DNA from: Capsicum annuum
Taxonomy: Eukaryota; Streptophyta; Magnoliopsida; Solanales; Solanaceae
Direction of reading: 5' to 3'
Length of the DNA: 64,000 nucleotides
Assembly: GCF_002878395.1 (NCBI RefSeq)
Contig: NC_061119.1
Span: forward strand, 48,460,311 to 48,524,310
The translations under genes and the position numbers were made by a program. Shown piece by piece: positions 1 through 10,060 of the stretch; positions within the stretch are counted from its first letter, which is position 1, and the number at the start of each line of letters is the position of its first letter. The notes beneath the pieces are model-generated. The model did no database searches, was not told where the DNA came from, and saw only the letters and a list, made by a program, of their open reading frames with translations.

Positions 1-2
1 GA

Positions 3-230
3 GAGAGGTTTGCTGAACAGAGAGAGAGGAAGAAGAAGATGAAGAAGGCAACAACATCACAAATCAAGATGTTGCAGTAGCAGTTCTTCTCTTTCATTCA
101 GACTGCGGGGGTTATTCCTCCGTGTCCTGGTGATGCAGTTTGGGCTGCAAAAGGTCTAGGCCCCCTGGATGATTTCAACATGGATGATGATATGGAAGAC
201 GAGGATGAATTCAATGATGATGACTTTTAG
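3..230 (+). pseudogene. C-terminal remnant of a transposon ORF
   Basis: The reading frame is open to the left edge and ends with TAG at 228-230. It has one internal TAG at 78-80 in a Q-rich context (codon after ATG-TTG-CAG), probably a former CAG. The start is basic (ERKKKMKKATTSQ), the middle reads GVIPPCPGDAVWAAKGLGP, and the last twenty or so residues are almost all Asp/Glu plus Phe/Met/Asn. An acidic tail just before CACTA subterminal repeats suggests the C-terminus of an element-encoded protein. I do not recognise the domain, and an intron boundary near position 100 cannot be excluded. Confidence 0.45.
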
Positions 231-464
231 TTTTTTTATTTTTGTATGTGTTCTACTTTGAATTTTGACATTTTGTTGTTTGAAACTATTGTTGTAGTTT
301 TTTCATACTAACTTTTATTGGATATTTTGTATGTGTTGTACACTTTTGAAAGTATTTACATTTGGTTTTTGGTTGTTGTTGCTGCTATATTTGATTTGGT
401 TACTGCTGTATTGGATTGTTGTTGTTGCATGTTGTATTTGGGTTTTGATTTTTATTTTTTAAAA

Positions 465-790
465 TTTTCCAGAAAAACCGACCACAAGTGGTCAGTTTTT
501 GATTTTTTTCAGAAAATCGACTACAAGTAGTTGGTTTTTATTAAATTAATTAATTTATTTATTAAAAAATCGATCACTTAGTTAATTAATTTAATAAAAA
601 ACCGACCACTTGTGGTCGGTTTTTTTTTGCCTAAAATTATTTTTTCCAATTTTAATAAAATAATAATGAATTTAAAAAAAAAAAATATATTTTTTGAAAA
701 ACTACCACTACTTTACTGACCACACATTTTGGTCGGTTTTATGGTCAAAAATTGGGGAAAATGTGGTCGGTTTCTCATTTTTTAGTAGTT
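465..790. repeat. CACTA subterminal palindromic repeats
   Basis: At least five copies of a motif around ACCGACCAC occur here: near 476, 517 (GACTAC variant), 601, 716 and 760. The copy at 601-620 is a perfect inverted repeat (ACCGACCAC-TT-GTGGTCGGT) flanked by A and T runs, so it can form a hairpin. The pattern fits transposase-binding subterminal repeats. No ORF of substance overlaps. Confidence 0.65.
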
Positions 791-1412
791 TTCGTACTTC
801 ATTTTCTTGACTTTCAAAGTCCACTCAACTTTGTGATTATAAGAACTATAACCAACACCAAGCAACTTCACTTATGCCATTTTTACAACTTAATTTGTAT
901 CTAGTTTGGAACTTCACCTTGATGTACAGAAAATTATTATTTTAGTTGGTACAACAAAAAGTAGTAATGATGGTTGAGTTGGTACAAAAGATGTGATATC
1001 CGAAACAGATGCCTGGGGATTTGAGCTATTGCATAGAAGTAGGTTTACTCTCTTGTTCTATCTTGGACACAAGTACTTTATTAATTTCGAGCCACGAGTT
1101 CCCACCTCTTCTCCAATTATGACCATCTAGCAATCCGATAATGAGCCAAGGTCAAGGTAATCAACCAGCTGGTCTTTGGTTCGGAGATTCGATCAATATA
1201 ACTTTTATGGGTACATTTTCCTAGAGTTATATGCCATATGTTATTTCTAAATTCTTGCCACACATACAAACTTTTTTCTCTAGTGCAATCATATTAGACA
1301 ACCTTTTGATACATAAAAGAAAAAGATTTAAATATACTATCAAACCAATACAAACAATATGCAAACAGTTTGGTTTTTTTTCTCATGTATACATTACTTC
1401 AAAGTTCAAACC
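791..1412. other. Intergenic DNA, no gene seen
   Basis: AT-rich sequence between the CACTA end and the copia LTR. I find no credible coding frame; the 66-codon frame at 1231-1431 has no family resemblance and runs into the LTR. No tandem repeat or RNA gene was recognised. Confidence 0.5.
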
Positions 1413-1724
1413 TGTTAACTCCATAAGCTGAGGTTAGATTCAGGCATTGCAATCTCCATTAATAAAGAAACTAATGGCTATAATAAGATGAACAGAGACA
1501 TAATGAATTTGGAGAGGTAAGAAGGCTCCTATGATTTTTCATATATACAAGGCTTAGGAATGAATCTGTACAATACACATATTTATAGAAGATAAAAGAA
1601 AGGAAGGAAAAGTTCCACTAACTTTTGTACCAGCTGATTACAGTTGGCATGTACAATAAAATAATTGACAACTCTAACTGACTGTTGCATAACTACTTGT
1701 AACCACTCCAACTGGTGATCTCCA
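1413..1724 (-). repeat. Copia 3' LTR
   Basis: 312 bp, aligning along its whole length with 6562-6874 with scattered substitutions. Just inside it (about 1725-1748) the minus strand reads GGAGGGG...GAGGTGGGGTA, a purine-rich stretch in the polypurine-tract position. Confidence 0.8.
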
Positions 1725-1786
1725 TACCCCACCTCAAGTTGGAGGGGATACAATCACAACCAACTTTGGATAGCACACTTGAATAC

Positions 1787-3203
1787 TCAACTCCAGTGAG
1801 AGCTTTGGCAAGAATGTCTGCTAGCTGATAACCAGTTCCAATATGATGCAAGTAATAAGTCCTTTAATATTGATTTGCATAAAATAACAATTAATTTCAA
1901 TATGCTTAGTACGTTCATGAAATATAGGATTCCTTGAAATATGTAAAGCAGACTGACTATCACAAAACACAAAAAAGAAACTAGTAGAAGAAACAGTGAG
2001 TTCATCAAGCAATCGGTGTAGCCATACCAATTTATCAACTACCTTACTAACGGATTTGTACTCAACTTCTACAGAGGATAAAGAGATGGTCTCTTGCTTC
2101 TTCGAATTCTAGCTATTGAGACTATCTCCAAGTAACACAAAATAGCCCGTAACAGACTTTCTAGAATCAATGTATATTGTCCAATCAAAATCACAGAAGG
2201 CTCTAACTTTGTGTAATCTTCAGAGTTGTACATGAACAAACCCAAGGTGGGATCTTGTTTGAGATACCTCAATATGTGAAAAGCATCTTGTAAGAGGTTA
2301 TTTAGGTGCATGCATGAACTGACTCAAATGTTGAACTTCATAAGCTATGTCAAGTCTAGTATTAGTAAGAAAATTCAATTTTCCAATGAGTTTCCAATAG
2401 TAAGCAGGGTCTGAGAGAAAGGTACCTTCTTCAGCCTTAAGTTTGACTGAAGGATCAAGAGATGAAGCTAATGATGTGTACTGACTGCAGTCATATTCCC
2501 TGAGCAAAATCTAGTGTGAAATTTCTTTGGGAGACAAGGATCCCATCTTGTTTGTAAAGGACCTCAATACTTAGGAATTAGCATATTTTACCAAGATCCT
2601 TAAAGGTCCAATAGAGAAGAACCTTCAATTGAGTGATTTCAGCAAAGTCAGTACAAGTTAGCAACACATCATCTCTATGAACTACTTCAAATAAAATAAA
2701 AAATCTTGCTTTCTTATAAAATAGGGAATAATCATTCATGGAGTATGTATAACCTCTAGAGTTATGTGTTTTAGTTAACGTTGCATACCATAACCTGCTG
2801 GTCTATTTAAGTCCATATAAAGACTTGTTTACTTTGAAAGGCCATCACCTCTAGTATCTAATCCTTGAGGTATGGTCATGTACAGCTCCTCATGTAACTC
2901 TTCATGGAGAAAATCATTATTGATATCTATTTGTAACATGTCCCAAGAATTTTTAGCTGTTATAGCAAGTAATGTTCTCACTATTACCATCTTAACAACT
3001 GAAGAAAAAGTCTTTGTATAGTCAATCCTAGCATGTTGTATGTAACCCTTCACAACTAGCATACCTTTTAATCTTTCAATGCTTTCATTTGATCTATGCT
3101 TAATTTTAAACACCCACTTGCACCCAATAGGTTTCTTTCCTGGTGGTAAGGGAATAAAGTCCCATATGTTATTGTCATGCAGTGTAATAAACTCTTGTGT
3201 CAT
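1787..3203 (-). pseudogene. Copia reverse transcriptase and RNase H remnant
   Basis: On the minus strand, 3203-2829 encodes the start of a copia-type RT (RVT_2): GCKWVFKIKHRSNES, DYTKTFSSVVKM, and MLQIDINNDFLHEELHEELYM, the region around the first catalytic Asp. The middle of the RT is broken. 2507-2298 gives the RT end (KLIGKLNFLTNTRLDIAYEVQHLSQFM), and 2311-2069 continues with DAFHILRYLKQDPTLGL, the connection to RNase H. 2030-1787 holds the RNase H end (VWLHRLLDEL, FCDSQSALHISRNPIFHERTKHIEI). At least three frame changes separate these blocks. The protein would have copied element RNA into DNA in the virus-like particle; this copy cannot. Confidence 0.8.
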
Positions 3204-3209
3204 TGTTGT

Positions 3210-4640
3210 TTGCCAAAACAGATTTATAACCGTTTGAACTATTTATTACAAAAGACTAACTAGAGGGAATTAATTCCATGGGAGTAATACAACCTCTTTT
3301 CTTAAAGGAGGCATACAGGGAAGGGGAGCATTATTAATAGTACCAGTAGGTTTAGGCACAGGGTGTACATAGTCATTTAGATAGAGTAGTATCCTATGGT
3401 CTCTAGTTAATCTCCTAGGTACTAGTACAACTACATTATGAGGTGGTGATGGAGTGGAAAGAATGGGTGAGGGCTCAAGAGGTGAAATAAATGAAGAGTG
3501 AGCAGGACCAACTAGTGAGCTGTTTGATACACTGTTAGGTGGACAAGAGGGATCAAATAACATAGATGGAATGGATATATCAATATTTCTTTGATCACAT
3601 TGCCTACTAGAATTTCCAAAATCAAAGTCATGAGCATAGGCCACGTGATCAGAAGAATTAAGAGAAAGACTATCATGATATAGTGGTGATGCTAGTGTCT
3701 TTTTTTAAGGCAAAAAGGTTTGTCTCATGAAAAACTACATCCCTATGTATGGAAATTTTATTAGTTGCTAGACTTAGTACTTTATACCCTTTGTGTTGGA
3801 AGGGTATCCTATGAACGCATGAGGGGTTGCTTTGGGATTAAACTTGGACCCTTGAGTCTTTGGTATGGTAGGATAGCATAAGCATCCAAAAATTTTTATG
3901 TGAGAATAAAGAGGTTTTTGTTGTAGATCACCTTATGGGGAAATCTTTTGGAAAGAACATATGAAGGAAGTCTGTTAATGATGTAAGTGGCTGTCAAAAC
4001 ATACTCACCCTAGTTTTTTATGAGAGTTTGAACTGAAAAAGAAGAGCTCTGGCTGTTCTAAGTAACTATTTATGCTTTCTCTCCATCATACCATTTTAGT
4101 AGTGTGTATGGACATAATTTCTTATATATGATTCCTTTTGATTGAAAGAAGGAGCTGGTCTTATGATTGTTAAATTCTAGACCATTATCTGATCTAATAG
4201 TTTTTATTGGTGGTTTGGAATTGATTCTCAACTAGAGAAACAAAGGCTTTTATGAATTGCAGGGAAATTTTACTACTGCTCAACTAATGAGTCCATATGG
4301 ACCTACTATGGTCATCTACCAGGGTAATAAAGTAACTAAAATTTTCATGGGTTTTTCCATGGGATGGACCCCATAAATCCACATGTACCAGGTCAAACAG
4401 TTGGGATGAAACTGTTGTTTATGTGAGAACTTTATTGGTATGGAAGATAGATTTTTCATTTTTACAAAAGGTACATGACCAAGTCTATAATGTCATAAAA
4501 AGTTTGAAGTTTTATCATGAGACACAAACACAGAAGATTTATGAGCGCGTATACTGCCTTTATTATAAATAAGGTGGTGCTTTAAATTAGAATGGGGGTG
4601 ATAGGAATGGGAATGGAATTGACAGTGCATTTTATTAACA
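3210..4640 (-). pseudogene. Copia integrase and integrase-RT linker remnant
   Basis: On the minus strand, around 4405-4350, LFDLVHVDLWGPSHG matches the start of a copia integrase core with its first catalytic Asp (DLWGP). Near 4205-4165, IRSDNGLEFNN keeps the second Asp. The third acidic position (WRES, near 4090) follows an in-frame stop. From 3900 to 3700 come FGCLCYPTIPKTQGSKFNPKA-like residues typical of the region after the core. 3644-3270 is the low-complexity Ser/Pro-rich linker before RT. The frame is interrupted repeatedly. Confidence 0.7.
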
Positions 4641-4914
4641 TGAAAAATAAGAGAAAAAACCAAGAAAAGACATTCCTTTGCAGGAAAGTAGGACTAGTTT
4701 TTACAAGCATGTTAAGCAAAGGAAATACAGTCCATGATACACTCTACTAATCTCAAGAGGCCACTTTAGTGAACAGGCCTACAGTAGACATAAAGTTTCA
4801 GAAAATGAAATAATGCACTTGAGGTGTGCTGCTAAAGAATTAATAGAAATCATAAAGAAGGAACAAACAAGACATTTGACAATATGATCTCAGGGGCTAA
4901 TCTTACTTCTCCAA

Positions 4915-5045
4915 TTTAAGTAACCTTAACTCTATAACTATTGGGTAAATTAACAAGTATAGGATATGGTAGATCAATGATTTTAGTTAAGTAATTCTTA
5001 TCAAAAGTTATATGATATGATCCTCCTAAGTCTAGAATCCATAAA
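4915..5045 (-). pseudogene. Copia aspartic protease remnant
   Basis: The minus strand reads WILDLGGSYHITFDKNYLT. This is the copia protease active-site block, normally of the form WxLDSGAxxHMT. The catalytic Asp is still present, but the following Ser-Gly-Ala is now Leu-Gly-Gly, which should destroy activity. The protease would have cut the Gag-Pol polyprotein. Confidence 0.65.
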
Positions 5046-5379
5046 TCAGTTATTTATGTGAAACATCCATACGAGAGTTTGTCAAAATCAATAGAAGAAC
5101 TGCAGGAAATCAAACCTACAAAATTGATAGCTCCAGACTGGTGTGTTTCCATAAGTACATCCCTTGTGGTTCCAACTTGGAACTTTTGTAATAAATCAAC
5201 ATTGTATTATTCTTTGGACAATGTGTTTTCATTCAAACCCCCACCTTTAACCTTTTCACAAATATGGTTCTCATATATTCATCCATGAGCATTTGCTACA
5301 ACTCTCTATGTGTACTCTAGGACTAGTGTTGTTTGGTTGTTTTTTCTTTTGATTATGACCTAGAATAGTCCTGAACTTG

Positions 5380-6165
5380 TTGGGATAACCATGAATTTTA
5401 AAGCACTTGTCTCTTGTGTTCCCTAATTTTTTACAATATTCACAAAAAGGTCTTCACCTATTTCCATTGTTATGATTAGTATAATTTTTTTGAAAGTTCT
5501 TTCCATTGATAGATCCTCCTCCTCCCAGTTAGTTTCCACATGCACCAATACTAAGGGAAGAAGAACTTCTTGGGTAGTAACTTGATGAGCTAGCATTAAG
5601 GAAAGAAGAATTTGCAAAGGTGTGAGAAATAGTCTTGAACTCCCTTTGTTTCTCTTTTTGAACCAATAATGCTATTGCCTGTCCCATAGAGGGCAAAGGA
5701 TTCATCATCAGTATATTACATCTGATTATAGTGTAGGCCTTATTAAGACCCGTGAGAAATTTGATGAGTTGTCTATCTTGCTCAGCCTTGTGCATAGTAT
5801 CCTAAGCTCCATAGCTACACACAGCAACTTTGGCTCTTAATACACTGTACTTAGCTCCTCCCAAAGCTTTTTCATCTTAGTGTAATATGTAGTAATATCT
5901 ATTATTCCTTGACTGAGATTATTGATCTACTTCGGTATTTGGTACAAATTTGCTCCATTTGTCTGACCATACTGATATTTTGGATTATTCCAGAACTCCA
6001 GGGAATCAAACACATATTCTACACTATTAGCGATATCTTTGCTCAACAAATTTAGAATCCAAGATGTGACCATAGCGTCATAACGTTCCCATATTCGATA
6101 CATAGGGGATGGTGGTAACGGGTTCTTACACTCGCCATTGATAAACCATAATTTGTTTTTCACTG
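5380..6165 (-). pseudogene. Copia gag remnant with damaged zinc knuckle
   Basis: 6163-5927 on the minus strand gives KLWFINGEC...RIWERYDAMVTSWILNLLSKDIANSVEYV, the conserved N-terminal part of copia-type Gag (UBN2-like). 5795-5529 gives DRQLIKFLTGLNKAYTIIRCNILMMNPLPSM, the next conserved block. Near 5455-5385 there is a zinc knuckle CEYCKKLGNTRDKCFKIHG, in which the His of CX2CX4HX4C is replaced by Asn. The segments are in different frames. Gag would form the particle and bind RNA. Confidence 0.75.
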
Positions 6166-6547
6166 AGAGAGATCAAAGAAAACCTATTTTTCACGATTGA
6201 TAACCAACACCATCAAAGAGATCATGTACTAGAGATGCACCTGTGCCATTAGAGGGATGTATATACAATGGGTTTCTCACATCGATTGTCCGAGGAGCCA
6301 ATGTGGACGACCCTGTGTCTTAATCTAATATTTCCACCATACTAAATGAGATATGAATCATACAAAAATGGTAATTAACAAACTCAAATCATTATTAAGC
6401 TAAGAAAAAAATTGAGCAGAGATCGAAGAGTTGAGTATAGATTGTAACCTCTATGACGAAGGAGAAACAGAGTAAGTGAAAGGAAAACCAAATCGAAGCT
6501 ACAACTGGATAATAATAAAGTCAAAAATTCTAGGAAAAGAACAGTAA

Positions 6548-6561
6548 TGGCTTCGATACCA
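6548..6561 (-). other. Copia primer-binding site (initiator tRNA-Met type)
   Basis: The minus strand reads TGGTATCGAAGCCA directly after the LTR edge. The usual plant initiator-Met site is TGGTATCAGAGC, so two or three bases have changed. It fixes the element's orientation. Confidence 0.75.
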
Positions 6562-6874
6562 TGTTAACTCTATGAGTTGAGCATGGATTCAGGCTTTGCA
6601 ATCCCCATTAATGGAGAAACTAGTGGCTACAATAAGATGAACAGATGAGATAAAGTGAATTCGGAGAAGGAAGAAAACTCCTCTTACTTTTCATATATGC
6701 AATGGTTAGGAATGAATTTGTATAATACATATTTATAGAAGAGAAAAGGAAGGAAGGAAAAGTTCCACCAACTTTTATGCCAGCTGAATTACACCTGGCA
6801 TGTACAATAAAACAACTCACAACTCTAACTAACTGCTGCATAACTACTCTTAACCACTCTAACTGATGATCTCA
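6562..6874 (-). repeat. Copia 5' LTR
   Basis: 313-bp partner of the 1413-1724 LTR, lying next to the primer-binding site, so it is the 5' LTR of this minus-strand element. The small frame covering part of it (6620-6841) has no family resemblance and is LTR sequence. Confidence 0.8.
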
Positions 6875-8184
6875 ATAAAACAATTATAAATGATTCCCTT
6901 GAATCCACAAAACTCTCCCTAAATTCACCTCTATAATAATAATGCCACACTAAATCTTGAATCCTGAAAGATAAAACATATAAAGAGATATTTATTTGAC
7001 AACATATGTAACAACTTGAAGTCTCTCTTTAAAATAGGCAAGCAACTTTTCTCTTGGAGATAAATGTATGTTCCTAAACTTCATTGCAATTAATATACTC
7101 ATCTCTCCACACAGAAAAATTTGGAATTTTTTCTCGTCATTAGATTAACAATTCCAATTGCTTCTTCAAGAGCTCCCATATATAGCGTCAGGAAATTTGC
7201 AGCAATATCAACCAACCCAATTTTTTCACCCTCAAAGAACTTCTCATTTTTTATCTCATTATCAAGAACTTTTAGCATCTCGCAAACTTACTCTTTAGAT
7301 TTTTCTTGAACCTCTTCTTTGAGAAGAAAGTTTTCACCCGCAGCTTGCCCATTCAAACATAAAATTCTCAAAACTTAAGGTATGCGAAAACCAAATTAAT
7401 CGATAAATAGAATTAAAACATTTATTATTGATATATATATATATATATATATCAGATTATTGGGTTAACAAATTTTAAATGATTTTAAAAGTATTTTTTA
7501 TTAAGATATCGATTTGGTTTAGGTTTTAAGTTTTAGTTAACAGTTAAATTGATAACTCAATAAGATTATATTATATTTATATCCCTAGTTATATAATAGT
7601 AGCTTATCTAAGTTGTCTTCTCCATTACCCCCAACCAAGAAACTGTCTTCTCCAAACATACCTAATCCCTCACTCCTACCCCATAAATAATCTACTCCAA
7701 TACACCCAACCCTTGACCCCCCATAAATCTTCTACTCTGATATGGCCAACCCCTTAACCCCAGCATCCCACATCGTCTTCTCCATCATACCATCAAGCTC
7801 TTTCCATCTCTTAAAGAAAAATTCATTCAATTGAAGTCCTTTTTTAAATCATATTTTTACAATAACTCAACAGGTAAAGAAACAACAACTAAAAAAATTG
7901 AAGAGCTGCAAATTCTTATCACCATCCTTCTTTAAATTTATTTAAATTCAAAATACTTGGCAAACTCAAAACAGATATGAGGTTTTTATTTTTGTCTAAA
8001 AATAAAATATGGGTATGTAAAAAATTAGAGGAATGAGTAGTTTTTAGACAAAAAAATAATTTTTTATTTTTTAGAATTTTATATGTTTCATCAATCTTTC
8101 ACTATCACAATTTTTAATTTATGATTTTTTAGTATATATCTCTTTTCATTTTATGTCAAAAATATGATTAAAGGTTAATTCTAA
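6875..8184. other. Intergenic DNA, no gene seen
   Basis: About 1.3 kb, AT-rich. It contains a dinucleotide run at 7430-7452 and, at about 7610-7800, several imperfect copies of a C-rich phrase (CCCAACCCTTAACCCC / TCTTCTACTC). The small frame at 7121-7309 has no recognisable domain. Nothing here supports a gene. Confidence 0.5.
7430..7452. repeat. (AT)n microsatellite
   Basis: Uninterrupted alternating A/T run of 22-23 bases in the AT-rich intergenic stretch. Confidence 0.9.
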
Positions 8185-9319
8185 TGTAACGCCTCGGGAG
8201 TACACCCTGAATGCCACACGGTACTTATGGTCACAAGTGACCACAAGCTAACTCATGAGTTGATACCTGCTGCGATCACTGAATAAAACTGATAGCAATG
8301 ATATGAGTGGATATTAACTGAAAAATGCTATAAGGTTTTAAGTTCTGAATGCAATACAGCTAAATCCACAAAACTAAAACATATGCAGAAATACTAAAAT
8401 CTGACTGATAGGACTGACAACTAACTGACTCTCTAAAATGTCTGAAAGCCTCTAACTGACTGAAAAAAGTTGATGGGACAAGCCCCCAACTAACTTCTAC
8501 TGACTACTGACTAAAATAATGAAGTAAACATAAATGGTCCCCGATATATGAGGACTCATCACTTTTGTTATTGCTGATGCACTGGAATATCTAAGTACAA
8601 TTGGGATCTGAGCATCCAAACCTATGATATGAGACATCATAGAGCAAGAAATGAACATATGGTCACTACTTTAAATGTACTTATATACTAAATAGGATTT
8701 GGCTGATATACATGGGCTTATGTGTATGAATAATAACTGACTAAATGAATAGCATGAGATAAATGATGCATAGTATGCATAAAAGCTGTAAAACCTAAGA
8801 ATGCATGACCAAACATATAACATAGTACTGAAATAGTCTATAGACTGGATTACATAAATACTGATACTGAATAACTGATAATTGTATGCTATGGTCAAGA
8901 AAACTTGAAACTGAACTCTCTACTGAATACTAAACTGAGATTGTGGGAGGTATCATCTAACCCATATGCCCCAAATCTGAGCTGATAGGGGTCCAACTTG
9001 TGACCCCAGATAGAAGGGTGCCAGTACCGTGCCACGGATACTAACAATAATTATGTTAACCCTAAACTAGTAGGAGATATCTTTTCAACTCTAAAATAAT
9101 AGAAAGATTCATGAGATATGTGTCAACCCTAAAGTAGCAGGAATACATCTCAAACCTACGCTGGCTACGCAATTCTGTAAATCAGGGATTGTTACTAAGG
9201 GTAAAAGACTATACTAACAGGAATGACCCCTCCCTAGGTTTTCTTGGTGTTGAATCATACTCCCAACTGAACTTGCACTGATTACGGTACTGAACTAAGT
9301 TTAACTAAGGGGGGAACTT
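8185..9319 (-). mobile_element. Truncated gypsy LTR (family D), inverted
   Basis: It starts TGTAACGCCTCGGGAG, the reverse complement of the LTR 3' end (...GGGGCGTTACA) seen in element A. It aligns, same orientation, with the solo LTR at 47123-49390 through the CTGACTGA-rich part and the CTACG(C/T)A landmark. It breaks off at 9319 exactly where element A begins (TGTAATACC), so element A probably inserted into it. The other half is not seen in the window. There is no coding content; the small frames here are chance. Confidence 0.7.
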
Positions 9320-9664
9320 GTAATACCCAAAAAAATCCAAACCAATATTAGAGCCATGTCCCAAGATCATGCATAGTACATCATGGTAATTTAATAGTTT
9401 TATGAGTAGGTTAGATGTATATTAAGGATTCATATAACTCTCAACTATCAGACGAATCAAAACATTCCTTACCGATTGAATTCTTGAGAAGGATATTGGT
9501 ATAGTCAATTTCAAACGATCATATCTCTCATTATAATTGGAATTTTTGAGCTCATGACCTATCAACAGATAGATAATTGAATTATATTTCCAACGATGTA
9601 AATTTTGCCAAAATATAATATCGAAGCAAAGAGTTCTTCCTATTTTACTCCAGCATATCATGCT

Positions 9665-9980
9665 GGAAACAGTGTGACAACATTCGTGGTAGCTTACCAC
9701 ACTTGTGACGCCCTACCACAAAGGTCATCATCCTAAGGTAGAAAACAGCTCCTAAGTGACTACATTCGTGGTAGCTTACCACATTTGTGATGCCCTATCA
9801 TGAAGGTCGTCAGCCCTAGGCAGTATCTAGCTTCTGTGTGATGAAATTTTTGATGGCTTACCATGTTTTTGATGCCATGTCACAAATGTCGTCAGCCTTA
9901 GGCAGAGTCCAGCTTTTGTGTGATAACATTTTTTATGGCTTACCATATTTTTGACGCCTTGTCACAAATGTCGTCAACTA
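9665..9980. repeat. Four-unit array of about 80 bp in element A 5' LTR
   Basis: Four imperfect units of roughly 80 bp. Each contains GTG-A(C/T)-ACATT...GG(T/C)AGCTTACCA...TTGTGA(C/T)GCC and ends in GTCGTCAGCC(T)TAGGCAG. Units are partly self-complementary (CGTGGTAGCTTACCAC). The matching array in the 3' LTR is 17640-17935, where the last unit has lost an internal segment. Confidence 0.85.
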
Positions 9981-10004
9981 TTATTTTCAGCAACTGAAAA
10001 TTTA

Positions 10005-10060
10005 TTTCATAAGGGTATTTTGGCCTTTTCCCTTCACTTCCCACGACTTATAACCCTCAA
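10005..10060 (+). promoter_or_regulatory. Putative LTR core promoter of element A
   Basis: AAGGGTATTTTGGCC (10011-10025) is followed by CGACTTATAACCC, a TATA-like site near 10047. The same pair appears at about 17965-18010 in the 3' LTR, and an AAGGGTATTTTGGTC block also precedes the TATA-like site of element B. Position just after the palindromic array suggests the U3/R boundary. Inference only. Confidence 0.45.

Larger units (their letters stand above)
1..790 (+). mobile_element. 3' end of a CACTA (En/Spm-like) DNA transposon
   Basis: The left edge holds the end of an acidic ORF on the plus strand, followed by an AT-rich tail with several copies of an ACCGACCAC/GTGGTCGGT motif in both orientations. 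Such motif-rich subterminal regions are typical of CACTA elements, where the transposase binds. The tail ends near 790 with TTTTTTAGTAG, close to a CACTA terminus read outward (expected ...GTAGTG), so the last bases look decayed. The 5' part lies outside the window, so the opposite terminus and the 3-bp target duplication cannot be checked. Confidence 0.6.
1413..6874 (-). mobile_element. Degenerate Ty1/copia LTR retrotransposon
   Basis: Two similar LTRs (1413-1724 and 6562-6874) begin TGTTAAC and end in ...GATCT(C)CA in plus orientation. They enclose about 4.8 kb of minus-strand coding remnants. The order on the minus strand is gag, protease, integrase, reverse transcriptase, RNase H, which is the copia order (integrase before RT). 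A Met-type primer-binding site abuts the inner edge of the right LTR, which makes that LTR the 5' one. No convincing 5-bp target duplication is visible (AAACC on the left, ATAAA on the right). Many frameshifts and stops make it inactive. Confidence 0.85.

Noticed and set aside
1408..6879. Target-site duplication for the copia element
   Set aside because: Left AAACC and right ATAAA do not match; decay or a slightly different border is possible, so none is claimed.
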